Shown here: piece after piece, positions 1 through 5,251 of the stretch
Numbering within the stretch: the first letter of the stretch is position 1
Layout: each line of letters starts with the position of its first letter
DNA from: Actinomycetes bacterium
Lineage (GTDB): Bacteria > Actinomycetota > Acidimicrobiia > Acidimicrobiales > RAAP-2
NCBI GenBank assembly: GCA_021849435.1
Contig: JAJZSX010000196.1
Span: 1 to 5,251, forward strand
Direction of reading: 5' to 3'
DNA length: 5,251 nucleotides
The notes under the pieces: generated by a model
Seen by the model: the letters and a program-made list of their open reading frames with translations, nothing else
Database searches by the model: none
Told to the model about the DNA's origin: nothing
Program-made: the position numbers and the translations under genes

Positions 1-74
1 TGGTCACCCATGACCGCAGCGAACTTGATTTCCCTGTCCGGCCGCGAGCTCACAATCGACATCCGTACACCAAC

Positions 75-91
75 CCGGGACCTAGGAAACG
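75..91 (+). repeat. Left copy of a 17-base near-perfect direct repeat flanking the cyclodeaminase-family gene
   Basis: The sequence ccgggacctaggaaacg occurs here, and ccgggacctaggcaacg occurs at 1115-1131, differing at one of 17 positions. Both contain the palindrome CCTAGG. This copy lies 120 bases before the proposed start at 211. The other copy covers the last codons and stop of the same gene. No transposase or integrase is present, so the repeat may be chance in GC-rich DNA, a duplicated regulatory sequence, or a trace of an insertion. Only the similarity itself is observed. Confidence 0.45.
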
Positions 92-198
92 TTGGGCGAC
101 TCCTGGGAAGTCGACCTTCGATCCACTTCCCCATCCGATGTCGCTACCAGGCGCCTGGTGGGCAACGGACACGAACTCGAATCAGGGCGAGAACGTTG

Positions 199-204
199 CA
201 TAAT
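199..204 (+). promoter_or_regulatory. Possible -10 box of a leaderless promoter for the cyclodeaminase-family gene
   Basis: CATAAT matches the TATAAT consensus at five of six positions and ends 6 bases before the ATG at 211, so transcription would begin at or next to that ATG. There is no convincing Shine-Dalgarno sequence at the usual distance; the nearest purine run, ggcgaga, is about 20 bases upstream. No good -35 hexamer is seen. Leaderless mRNAs are common in actinobacteria. The assignment rests on spacing and a short motif, so it is tentative, but it supports 211 over the in-frame ATG at 10. Confidence 0.4.
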
Positions 205-210
205 CGAGCG

Positions 211-1125
211 ATGACCATCATCATTGCTGACGGCCAGATCCGTTCACGCTTGAACGTGAAGGACGCGGTTCGGTGGATGGGTGAGGCGATTGACGACCAT
301 CATCGTGGCAGTCTGGTCGCACCGCCGCGCACCCACGCTGAATTCGATGGTGGGCGGATCGTGTACACCGCGGGACGGCTCCGCGGATCGTGGTTCGGCT
401 ATCGCTCGTACGACACGTTCCCGGCCGAGCCAGGCGAACAGGTCGTCGTCGTGCACGACGAGGCCACCGGCACCGTCCGGGCGATCGCCGTGGGCAACGA
501 GCTCGGCCCACGCCGCACCGGCGCCATCGGAGCCGTGGCCGCTGATGCGTTGGCCTCGCCCACGGCTGAGGTGGCGGCGTTCATCGGCACCGGAACCCAG
601 GCGGCCACCCAGCTGTGGGCGCTCGCCACCGTACGGAACCTGCGCGAAATCCGGGTCTTCTCCCGAGACCAGTCGCGACGCGACGCCTTCGTGGCGTTCG
701 CCACGTCACAGACCAACGCTCGCTGCCACGGCGTGTCATCCGCTCGAGACGCCGTCCATGGCGCAGACATCGTGATTCTCGCCACCAACAGCCCCACGCC
801 GGTGATCGAAGCCGACTGGCTCGAATCGCGGGTCCACGTCACCACGCTCGGTCCGAAACAACGTGGTCGAGTCGAGTTCCCGCCGGACCTCCTCGAGGTG
901 GCCGACGTGATCGCCACCGACTCGCTCGCCCAGATCGACGCCTACGATCCACCCAACGTCCTCGTCGGCACACCCCATCGGGACCGACTCGTCTCCCTCG
1001 GCGCAGTACGCGCCGGTGAGGTCGCAGTACCCGAAGCGCCGAGACGCTCGCTCTTTTTGTCGGTGGGACTGGCGGGCACCGAGGTCTACCTCCTCAGTCG
1101 GCTCATCGCGTCGACCGGGACCTAG
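211..1125 (+). CDS. Ornithine cyclodeaminase / mu-crystallin family protein
   Basis: A 304-residue protein close to the family's usual 300-350 residues. Family members are cytosolic NAD(P)-dependent enzymes: ornithine cyclodeaminase, alanine dehydrogenase of the AlaDH type, ketimine reductases and opine-like synthases. Visible family signatures in order are PPR at 38-40 (substrate carboxylate arginine in the family), RRTGA at 101-105, the Rossmann dinucleotide motif GTGTQA at 126-131, ATNSPTP at 191-197, a likely catalytic-region aspartate at 237 in ATDSLAQ, and the C-terminal SVG at 284-286. Where most members carry the active-site lysine before the first helix, this one reads FGYRSYDTF (62-70), so arginine seems to replace lysine. 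The usual acidic pair after SVG reads EV (291-292). The frame stays open upstream to an ATG at 10, but those 67 residues are Arg/Thr-rich and resemble no family N-terminus, so I start at 211. The substrate cannot be read from sequence. It stands alone, about 400 bases from the next gene. Confidence 0.9.
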   Translation: MTIIIADGQIRSRLNVKDAVRWMGEAIDDHHRGSLVAPPRTHAEFDGGRIVYTAGRLRGSWFGYRSYDTFPAEPGEQVVVVHDEATGTVRAIAVGNELGPRRTGAIGAVAADALASPTAEVAAFIGTGTQAATQLWALATVRNLREIRVFSRDQSRRDAFVAFATSQTNARCHGVSSARDAVHGADIVILATNSPTPVIEADWLESRVHVTTLGPKQRGRVEFPPDLLEVADVIATDSLAQIDAYDPPNVLVGTPHRDRLVSLGAVRAGEVAVPEAPRRSLFLSVGLAGTEVYLLSRLIASTGT

Positions 1126-1131
1126 GCAACG
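1115..1131 (+). repeat. Right copy of the 17-base near-perfect direct repeat
   Basis: This is the partner of the repeat at 75-91, with 16 of 17 bases identical. It spans the end of the cyclodeaminase-family gene, and its CCTAGG palindrome contains the TAG stop codon at 1123-1125. The two copies are 1,040 bases apart and bracket the whole coding region. Confidence 0.45.
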
Positions 1132-1350
1132 GACCCGACGCGCTCGCCACCCCCGTTGACGCCACCGTCAGCACCGTCGCGGCACCGGCCTCGTCGGAAC
1201 GCGGACACCGGGGCCCCATCGCCATCGACTGCGCACAGGAAAACCCTCGTTCGCGGTCGCGCAATGACCGAAGTTGGCTCTCGGGCATCGATCGGGACGA
1301 AGGCGGCGTGCGTTGGCGGTGTCGTCAGCGCTGGCGGTACGGAACCTTCC

Positions 1351-1366
1351 TGATCGTCGTCGATCA
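1351..1366. repeat. Operator-like perfect dyad upstream of the regulator
   Basis: TGATCG and CGATCA form a perfect inverted repeat around the 4-base spacer TCGT. It lies 156 bases upstream of the proposed regulator start. Such a dyad fits a site for a dimeric DNA-binding protein, possibly the LuxR-type regulator itself, but no protein can be assigned. A 6-base-pair stem would also be a weak RNA hairpin. Short dyads like this arise by chance, so confidence in function is low. Confidence 0.3.
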
Positions 1367-1509
1367 TTGCTCATCCACATCCGTCGCGCCCTTCGATCCC
1401 AACAAGAGCTCGCCTGGCCCGATCCTCGTCGCCGCGGCGTTGGCGGTGCGGCGCTTTCACGGGTCCCCACGAATGAGACTCGTAGCGGGCACGGTCGAAG
1501 GCGCACGAG

Positions 1510-1515
1510 TAACGT
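1510..1515 (+). promoter_or_regulatory. Possible -10 box of a leaderless promoter for the LAL regulator
   Basis: TAACGT fits the actinobacterial -10 pattern TANNNT and ends 7 bases before the GTG at 1523, the spacing expected when transcription starts at the start codon. There is no Shine-Dalgarno sequence at normal distance; the closest, gaagg, is more than 20 bases upstream. No -35 match is visible. Together with the domain alignment this helps choose 1523 as the start. TANNNT is a weak pattern, so the promoter itself is uncertain. Confidence 0.35.
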
Positions 1516-1522
1516 CCATCTC

Positions 1523-4336
1523 GTGGGGGCGCGGCAGTCGAGTGACCTGTTCGTGGGTCGTGTGGCGGAGATGCGCGTGCTCGAAACACTCGCCTCGACG
1601 ATTGCGGGTGAAGGTCCCGCCGGGGCCGTGATCATTGGAACGCCAGGACTCGGGAAGACCCGTCTGCTCGCCGAGGCCGCTCGTACGGTCGAGTGGCCGT
1701 TCGTACAGTTGCACGGCTACCAGACCACGCACGACGTAGCCCTCGGTTCGGCGAGCGTTTTGTTTCGTGAGTTGACCACGGTGGGCAAGGTCGGTGCGCA
1801 ACTCGAGGCGCTGCTCGTTGGTGAGTCCGCGAAGTCCGTGGCTTCGGAGTCTGTGCGCCTGTTCGAGATTGCGTTCCGTTGTCTGTCTCGGCGCGGCCCC
1901 TTCGGGCTCATCGCTGACGACGCACAGTGGATAGATCCTCAAACGCTCGCACTACTGCACTACTTGGTCGTGGCGGCCGCCAACACCGGTACGCCCCTGT
2001 TCGTTGCGTGCGCCGGTCGTCCAACACCAGAGGTCATCTCGTTCGTCACACAATTCGCCGAAGCGTTCCCGACCGGACGCGTCGCACGGATCGACCTCGG
2101 TCCACTCGACGACAATGACGCGCTCGACCTGTTGTATGGACTCGAGCCTGGCCTCACCGACAACAGAGCCATCGAACTGTGCCGCCAAGCGTCGGGCTCA
2201 CCGTTTTGGATCGGCGCACTGGCGGCCGACCTCGAATCGACTGGCGACACGCGACACTCGCTTCACGCCCTCATTCATCGGCGCCGTGCGAACCTTGACG
2301 CGGACTCGGCAGCGTTGTTCACCCTCCTCGTGGTGGCCGCCCGCCCACTCAACGTGAACGGGGCTGGTGAACTGTTGGGATGGTCGGACGTTCGAGTGGG
2401 ACGAGCGGCACTGGACCTCAGTAACCGGGCGCTGGTGGTGCAAGAAGGTACCGTCATCTCGATTGCGCACGATCTCATCGGTGAGATCGCCGCACTGGAC
2501 CTCGACGACGACGAACGACTGCGCTGTCACAGGCGGCTCGCGCAGTGGCTCGAGGTCTCAGCCGGAGAGGATGTCAGTGTCATGGCCCGGGCCCTGGTGC
2601 ACCGGGTCGCCGCCGGTCTCGACGGCTACAACCTGGCACTTCGTATCGCCCGCTCCCCTGTTCGACGACTCGTAGGAGCTGAGGTTTTGGCCACGCTCGG
2701 ACAGATCGCCGACTCTCCCAGCGGCACCGATCACCGCGACCTTCAAACGGCGGTAGCCACCTTGGCTCTTGAAGTCGGCGACTGGTCGATGGCGCTGGCG
2801 CGGTGGTCGGTGCTCGCCGATCGTGCAGGGACTGGACCGGAGGGAGCGACCGCCGCAGTCGCAGCGGCGACCGCAGCGCTCAAACTCGGGCGGTCTTTTG
2901 ACGTACACGCATTCGCGCTCGACACGCGCGCACGAGCATGCGCCGACCCGGTGCTGACAATCGAGGCTGACTGCGTTGAAGCGCAGTCCTTCCTCTGGCT
3001 TGAGGGCCGTGCCAAGGAGGCCCAAGAGCTCGTCGACCGCGCGATGGCGACGTCGACGATGCTGGTCGAACGGGTCGGTGGGGTCGGCGACCTCGACGAT
3101 CGCCAAACCGGCGCGTACGTGAGGGCAGTGCGCGCCAACCTCGATGCCGCCATCCGTCGGGCCGATGCCGACACGGTCCACAAGTGTGCGACAGCCATCC
3201 AGGAGTCGGCACGTGACCCCACTGAGGTACTCGCCGCCGCCTCTGACAGCATCTTCTCGATGCTGCAGCTCGAAGGGCTCCCGCTGTCCGCCGAGCCGAG
3301 GGCGAAACGAGCGCTGGAGGAGTCGCGCCGGTTGGCTCTGCCGAGCCTCGAAGTGGAGGCGGCCCATTGGGTGGGTTGGATCACGTACCACCTCGGTCAC
3401 CTCGATGAGGCCTCCGCTCTGATGCACGAATCGGTCACGTTGGCCGAACGGCTAGGCGCCCCTCGCCGGTTCACCGTGCCACAACTCCGGGCCGTCCTAC
3501 ACGCCGTCGAGGCGAGTCGCAGCGACTGGCGAACGAACACGAGGGCGATTGAGGATCTGTTCGTGTCGGAACCCGACCCCCACTTCCGAATAGTGATCCG
3601 GGCCATTCACCTAGGGCTGGTCGGGAGGTTCTCGACAGCCGAGACCAGCGCGCTACCGGCATTGATCGACGCGATGGACGAGGATGCGCGCGTCGCCGCC
3701 TGTGAGCGCTGCCACTGGGAATCGGTCCTCGAGCGAGCCGCGGCGTTCGCCCGCGTCGGCTCGACGGAGGCCGCCGAAGACGCACTGAAAGACTGGCGCC
3801 TCGCGCACCCCCGCCCACGTCCAGGTGGACCGACCATTCGCCACGCCTACGCTAAGGCACTGCTCACCGCTAGAGGGGACCCCGAAGCGAGCGTTGCGAT
3901 GTTCGCCCGAGCGGCCCACGACGCCGACGAGGTCGGCTATCGACTACTGCGGCTCTGGATCGATCTCGACGCGGCCTCGACCGTGGCCCAGATCGACCGC
4001 ACGCAGGGAGTCCATCTCTTCGAGAAGGCCATGCTCCGCGCGCAGGAGTTGGGCGCACGAAGCGAATCGGAGTTCGCCATGGCGCGGCTCCGCGGACTCG
4101 GGGTCCACAACTGGCGACGGGGCCCGACCGTGGCGGCGGCCCTCAGCGAACGCGAGCAACAGATCGCCGAAGCGGTGGCGTCGGGCGCGACCAACCTCGA
4201 AATCGCCAACGCCATGTTCCTATCGCGTAAGACCGTCGAGCGCCATGTCTCGCACATCCTCGCCAAGCTCGGCGCCCGTAATCGTGCCCAACTCGCCACG
4301 ATGCTGGTGCGCAAGAATGAGGGAGTTGCCCGATGA
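1523..4336 (+). CDS. LAL-type (large ATP-binding LuxR family) transcriptional regulator
   Basis: A 937-residue cytoplasmic regulator, the usual size of MalT/LAL-type STAND proteins, which are thought to bind ATP and an inducer, oligomerise and activate transcription. After a short start segment the domain opens with FVGRVAEM (10-17), the entry signature of this ATPase class. Walker A is GTPGLGKT at 39-46 and Walker B is LIADDAQWID at 129-138. A sensor-like strand ends in AGRP at 164-167, and GSPFWIGAL at 225-233 matches the family's GNPFFL-type motif. Residues of roughly 370-860 are Ala/Leu/Glu-rich helices resembling TPR repeats, for example around 610-647. The C-terminus is a complete LuxR/GerE helix-turn-helix (874-929), with LSEREQQIAEAV, the TNLEIANAMFLS turn, and the recognition helix KTVERHVSHILAKLG. 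The GTG at 1523 is chosen because it begins just before the conserved ATPase entry and follows a -10-like box. In-frame TTG 1274 and GTG 1319 would add Arg-rich sequence. Its ligand and target genes are unknown; the nearest candidate target is the secreted mini-protein gene 304 bases downstream. Confidence 0.9.
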   Translation: MGARQSSDLFVGRVAEMRVLETLASTIAGEGPAGAVIIGTPGLGKTRLLAEAARTVEWPFVQLHGYQTTHDVALGSASVLFRELTTVGKVGAQLEALLVGESAKSVASESVRLFEIAFRCLSRRGPFGLIADDAQWIDPQTLALLHYLVVAAANTGTPLFVACAGRPTPEVISFVTQFAEAFPTGRVARIDLGPLDDNDALDLLYGLEPGLTDNRAIELCRQASGSPFWIGALAADLESTGDTRHSLHALIHRRRANLDADSAALFTLLVVAARPLNVNGAGELLGWSDVRVGRAALDLSNRALVVQEGTVISIAHDLIGEIAALDLDDDERLRCHRRLAQWLEVSAGEDVSVMARALVHRVAAGLDGYNLALRIARSPVRRLVGAEVLATLGQIADSPSGTDHRDLQTAVATLALEVGDWSMALARWSVLADRAGTGPEGATAAVAAATAALKLGRSFDVHAFALDTRARACADPVLTIEADCVEAQSFLWLEGRAKEAQELVDRAMATSTMLVERVGGVGDLDDRQTGAYVRAVRANLDAAIRRADADTVHKCATAIQESARDPTEVLAAASDSIFSMLQLEGLPLSAEPRAKRALEESRRLALPSLEVEAAHWVGWITYHLGHLDEASALMHESVTLAERLGAPRRFTVPQLRAVLHAVEASRSDWRTNTRAIEDLFVSEPDPHFRIVIRAIHLGLVGRFSTAETSALPALIDAMDEDARVAACERCHWESVLERAAAFARVGSTEAAEDALKDWRLAHPRPRPGGPTIRHAYAKALLTARGDPEASVAMFARAAHDADEVGYRLLRLWIDLDAASTVAQIDRTQGVHLFEKAMLRAQELGARSESEFAMARLRGLGVHNWRRGPTVAAALSEREQQIAEAVASGATNLEIANAMFLSRKTVERHVSHILAKLGARNRAQLATMLVRKNEGVAR

Positions 4337-4640
4337 TACCGGCGGGCGTGGTCCCTAGCGTCGACTCCCGATGGGGCTACTGATTCCGCTCGTACCGAGT
4401 GATCGCGCAACCGTGCAGGTTCGTTCGACGCCAATCACGTCGAGTGCCCGCCACTGGGCGATAAGGGATCCGTTCGGCACAAACGACGACCCACCGGCAG
4501 TCATCCACGAAGACCGGTCATCGCACGGCTCGAACAAGACCCCCACTCAGGGCCAGCAGCGGTCTCAAGGATTGGCGAAACCGGTAGCCCATCGATCCGG
4601 TGGCGACAACAGTCACCGCGAGAGAAGGAGAAGCACACCC
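4337..4640 (+). other. Intergenic/leader region before the secreted mini-protein gene
   Basis: A stretch of 304 bases between the regulator stop and the mini-protein start. The mini-protein frame is open back to an ATG at 4371, but that stretch is polar, basic and unlike a protein, and the strong ribosome binding site and signal peptide place the true start at 4641. I see no convincing -10/-35 pair; a lone TANNNT match, TAGCGT at 4356-4361, has no partner. Small stems are possible: GCCC/GGGC around 4446-4460, CGGT/ACCG around 4560-4584, and CGGTG/CACCG at 4598-4602 and 4614-4618, the last ending just before the ribosome binding site. No known riboswitch class is recognisable. It probably holds the mini-protein promoter and a long 5' leader. 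Confidence 0.5.
4623..4630 (+). promoter_or_regulatory. Strong ribosome binding site of the secreted mini-protein gene
   Basis: AGAAGGAG lies 10 bases before the ATG at 4641 and closely matches the anti-Shine-Dalgarno complement. It decides the start: the upstream in-frame ATG at 4371 has no such signal. It contrasts with the other two plus-strand genes, which lack a recognisable site. Confidence 0.8.
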
Positions 4641-4901
4641 ATGAAGAGATCCATTGCGTTACTCACCGCCGTCCCCGTCCTCGCCCTCGCCAGCTTCTTT
4701 GTCGTCGGTTCGAGCACCGCCTCAGCTGCACCAAGTCCGACGCCGAACGGGCTCACTGGCGCAATGAACATGATCAACGCTAACGCAGCGTTCGGAATGA
4801 CGAACGCGATGAGCGTCAACATCAAAGGCAATGGCAACACGGGTATGTATTGCGCGGTGTTTGTCACCAACGGTTGGACCTCGCCATCGGAGTGTCGGTA
4901 A
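4641..4901 (+). CDS. Small secreted protein with signal peptide, Asn/Met/Gly-rich, two cysteines
   Basis: An 86-residue protein of no family I can name with confidence. Residues 1-29 form a classic Sec signal peptide: a basic start (MKRS), a hydrophobic core (about 5-23), and the signal peptidase I site TASA before Ala30. There is no twin-arginine motif and no lipobox. The predicted mature part is 57 residues, beginning APSPTPNG, then a region rich in Asn, Met, Gly and Ala (NMINANAAFGMTNAM at about 43-57), then NGNTGMYCAV (64-73), and ends with ECR. Cys71 and Cys85 could form a single disulfide outside the cell. No transmembrane segment follows the signal. The gene has a strong ribosome binding site and a hairpin 20 bases after its TAA, so it looks like a single-gene transcript. 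It could be a secreted structural or signalling peptide, or one member of a family of short repeated secreted domains; function is not known. Coding is supported by the signal peptide, G/C-ending codons and flanking signals. Confidence 0.8.
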   Translation: MKRSIALLTAVPVLALASFFVVGSSTASAAPSPTPNGLTGAMNMINANAAFGMTNAMSVNIKGNGNTGMYCAVFVTNGWTSPSECR

Positions 4902-4921
4902 AGGTTGGCAATTCGGATCAC

Positions 4922-4960
4922 CGAACGTGAGGACCCAGATTTTCTGGGTCCTCACGTTCG
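4922..4960 (+). terminator. 18-base-pair perfect hairpin, probable (possibly bidirectional) terminator
   Basis: The arms at 4922-4939 and 4943-4960 are perfectly complementary over 18 base pairs with a TTT loop. The hairpin begins 20 bases after the mini-protein stop, the normal place for a terminator. No T-tract follows on either strand, so it is not a canonical intrinsic terminator, but actinobacteria often use strong hairpins with poor U-tails. Because it is symmetric and lies between convergent genes, it could stop transcripts from both sides. It could also stabilise the mRNA 3' end. Confidence 0.75.
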
Positions 4961-5086
4961 TACAAGAGACGTCTGGTCACGCCGACGGAAGTTGGCCTTG
5001 CGGTTCTGGCGGGTTCTGATCCGAGGTCTCGCCGCCGAACGGATCGCGGCCGTGACGGGTATCCGAGGATGACGTGCTGGGGCTAC

Positions 5087-5144
5087 CGACTTGCCTCGTA
5101 GAGCACACAAGTTGCCTGTGCACGTCGATCCTACGAGGTTGTCG
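5087..5144 (-). terminator. Possible hairpin at the end of the minus-strand gene
   Basis: CCTCGTAG (5094-5101) pairs perfectly with CTACGAGG (5131-5138), and CGAC (5087-5090) pairs with GTCG (5141-5144) across a small TTG/TT internal loop. Inside lies a weaker nested stem, GCACA (5103-5107) with TGTGC (5117-5121). The arm at 5131-5144 contains the last codons and the TAG of the minus-strand reading frame, so in that transcript the structure forms right at the stop. No U-tract follows. It may be a terminator or 3'-end structure; the 29-base distance between the inner arms makes it less certain than the hairpin at 4922-4960. Confidence 0.35.
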
Positions 5145-5251
5145 CCGGCCATTCGGCCCGACGGGCATCGAAGTCCTCTGCTTCACCGTCGGTGACCGGT
5201 AGGTGACGATCGTCGTCGAGCAGGTTCAGATCCACCTGACGTTCCGCACTT
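5131..5251 (-). CDS. C-terminal end of an unidentified protein, cut by the window edge
   Basis: On the minus strand a frame enters at 5250 and runs 39 codons to a TAG at 5133-5131. It reads SAERQVDLNLLDD at the edge, continues DDRHLPVTDGEAEDFDARR, and ends AEWPATTS. It is acidic and mixed in composition, like an ordinary soluble protein tail, whereas the other two minus-strand frames here hit stops or give Arg/Ser-rich sequence. About 64 percent of third positions are G or C, which is supportive but not strong. The family cannot be recognised from this tail. The gene would converge on the secreted mini-protein gene, with about 230 bases and two hairpins between the stops. Confidence 0.5.
   Translation of the reverse strand, partial: SAERQVDLNLLDDDRHLPVTDGEAEDFDARRAEWPATTS

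Larger units (their letters stand above)
1126..1522. other. Intergenic region between the enzyme gene and the regulator gene
   Basis: A stretch of 397 bases without a gene I can defend. The regulator frame is open back to 1268 and could start at a TTG at 1274 or a GTG at 1319, but the translated segment is Arg-rich and low in hydrophobic residues, unlike a folded domain. Short frames exist on both strands, including a 29-codon ATG frame at 1264 and a minus-strand 81-codon frame at 1122-1367. None shows a ribosome binding site or a recognisable motif. Notable structures are a 16-base dyad at 1351-1366, a 12-base exact direct repeat (gcgttggcggtg at 1310-1321 and 1437-1448), and a TANNNT box at 1510-1515. 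No clear terminator follows the upstream gene. Confidence 0.6.

Noticed and set aside
1..62. Minus-strand frame from an ATG at 62-60 running off the left edge (begins MSIVSSRPD)
   Set aside because: Only 20 codons are visible, with no clear ribosome binding site and no recognisable motif. A divergent gene is possible but cannot be supported from this window.
10..210. N-terminal extension of the cyclodeaminase-family protein from the ATG at 10
   Set aside because: The 67 added residues are Arg/Thr-rich, match nothing in the family, and would make the protein longer than usual at the wrong end. The start at 211 fits the family N-terminus and a leaderless promoter.
1122..1367. Minus-strand 81-codon frame in the gap, with a weak purine-rich sequence before its ATG
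   Set aside because: It overlaps the end of the upstream gene, has no recognisable motif and no strong third-position G/C bias, so it looks like a chance open frame in GC-rich DNA.
1274..1522. N-terminal extension of the LAL regulator from TTG 1274 or GTG 1319
   Set aside because: The segment is Arg-rich and precedes the point where ATPase domains of this class normally begin; no ribosome binding site was found at either start.
2558..3427. Long minus-strand open frame of 289 codons opposite the regulator
   Set aside because: It lies entirely antisense to the well-supported regulator, has an Arg/Gly/His-rich composition and no motif, and is a typical shadow frame in high-GC DNA.
4371..4640. 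In-frame extension of the secreted mini-protein from the ATG at 4371
   Set aside because: It would bury the signal peptide 90 residues into the protein; the strong ribosome binding site at 4623-4630 and the MKRS signal-peptide start place initiation at 4641.
5001..5030. T-arm-like sequence (gggttctgatcc) suggesting a tRNA
   Set aside because: The flanking bases do not pair as a T-stem, and no acceptor, D or anticodon arms can be drawn around it.

Overview
The window is high-GC DNA with strongly G/C-ending codons. Two genes appear to start without a ribosome binding site, 6-7 bases after a -10-like box, and there is a large MalT/LAL-type regulator. This points to an actinobacterium. A lineage such as Acidimicrobiia is possible, but I cannot prove it from the sequence alone. 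No mobile element, CRISPR array, rRNA or tRNA is visible.

Layout. Bases 1-210 are an upstream region with no gene I can defend. Bases 211-1125 (+) encode a 304-residue protein of the ornithine cyclodeaminase / mu-crystallin family, a Rossmann-fold NAD(P)-dependent enzyme. It probably starts at the internal ATG at 211 rather than at the in-frame ATG at 10. Bases 1126-1522 are a gap of about 400 bases holding a 16-base dyad and a possible promoter. Bases 1523-4336 (+) encode a 937-residue LAL-type regulator: an N-terminal ATPase with clear Walker A and B motifs, a long helical repeat region, and a C-terminal LuxR/GerE helix-turn-helix. Bases 4337-4640 are a 304-base leader with small hairpins. 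Bases 4641-4901 (+) encode an 86-residue secreted mini-protein with a strong ribosome binding site, a textbook signal peptide, an Asn/Met/Gly-rich mature part and two cysteines. It is followed 20 bases later by an 18-base-pair perfect hairpin, probably the terminator. The right edge holds the last 39 codons of a probable minus-strand gene (5131-5250) that converges on the mini-protein gene. Its stop codon lies in another hairpin.

How the genes may work together. The three plus-strand genes are separated by gaps of about 400 and 300 bases and look like separate transcription units rather than one operon. The enzyme is probably ordinary amino-acid or imino-acid metabolism. The most interesting pair is the large ATP-dependent regulator and the small secreted protein immediately downstream, which has its own leader, ribosome binding site and terminator. 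The regulator could control it, but this is inferred from adjacency only. I see no established, named system here. The secreted mini-protein is the best candidate for something undescribed.
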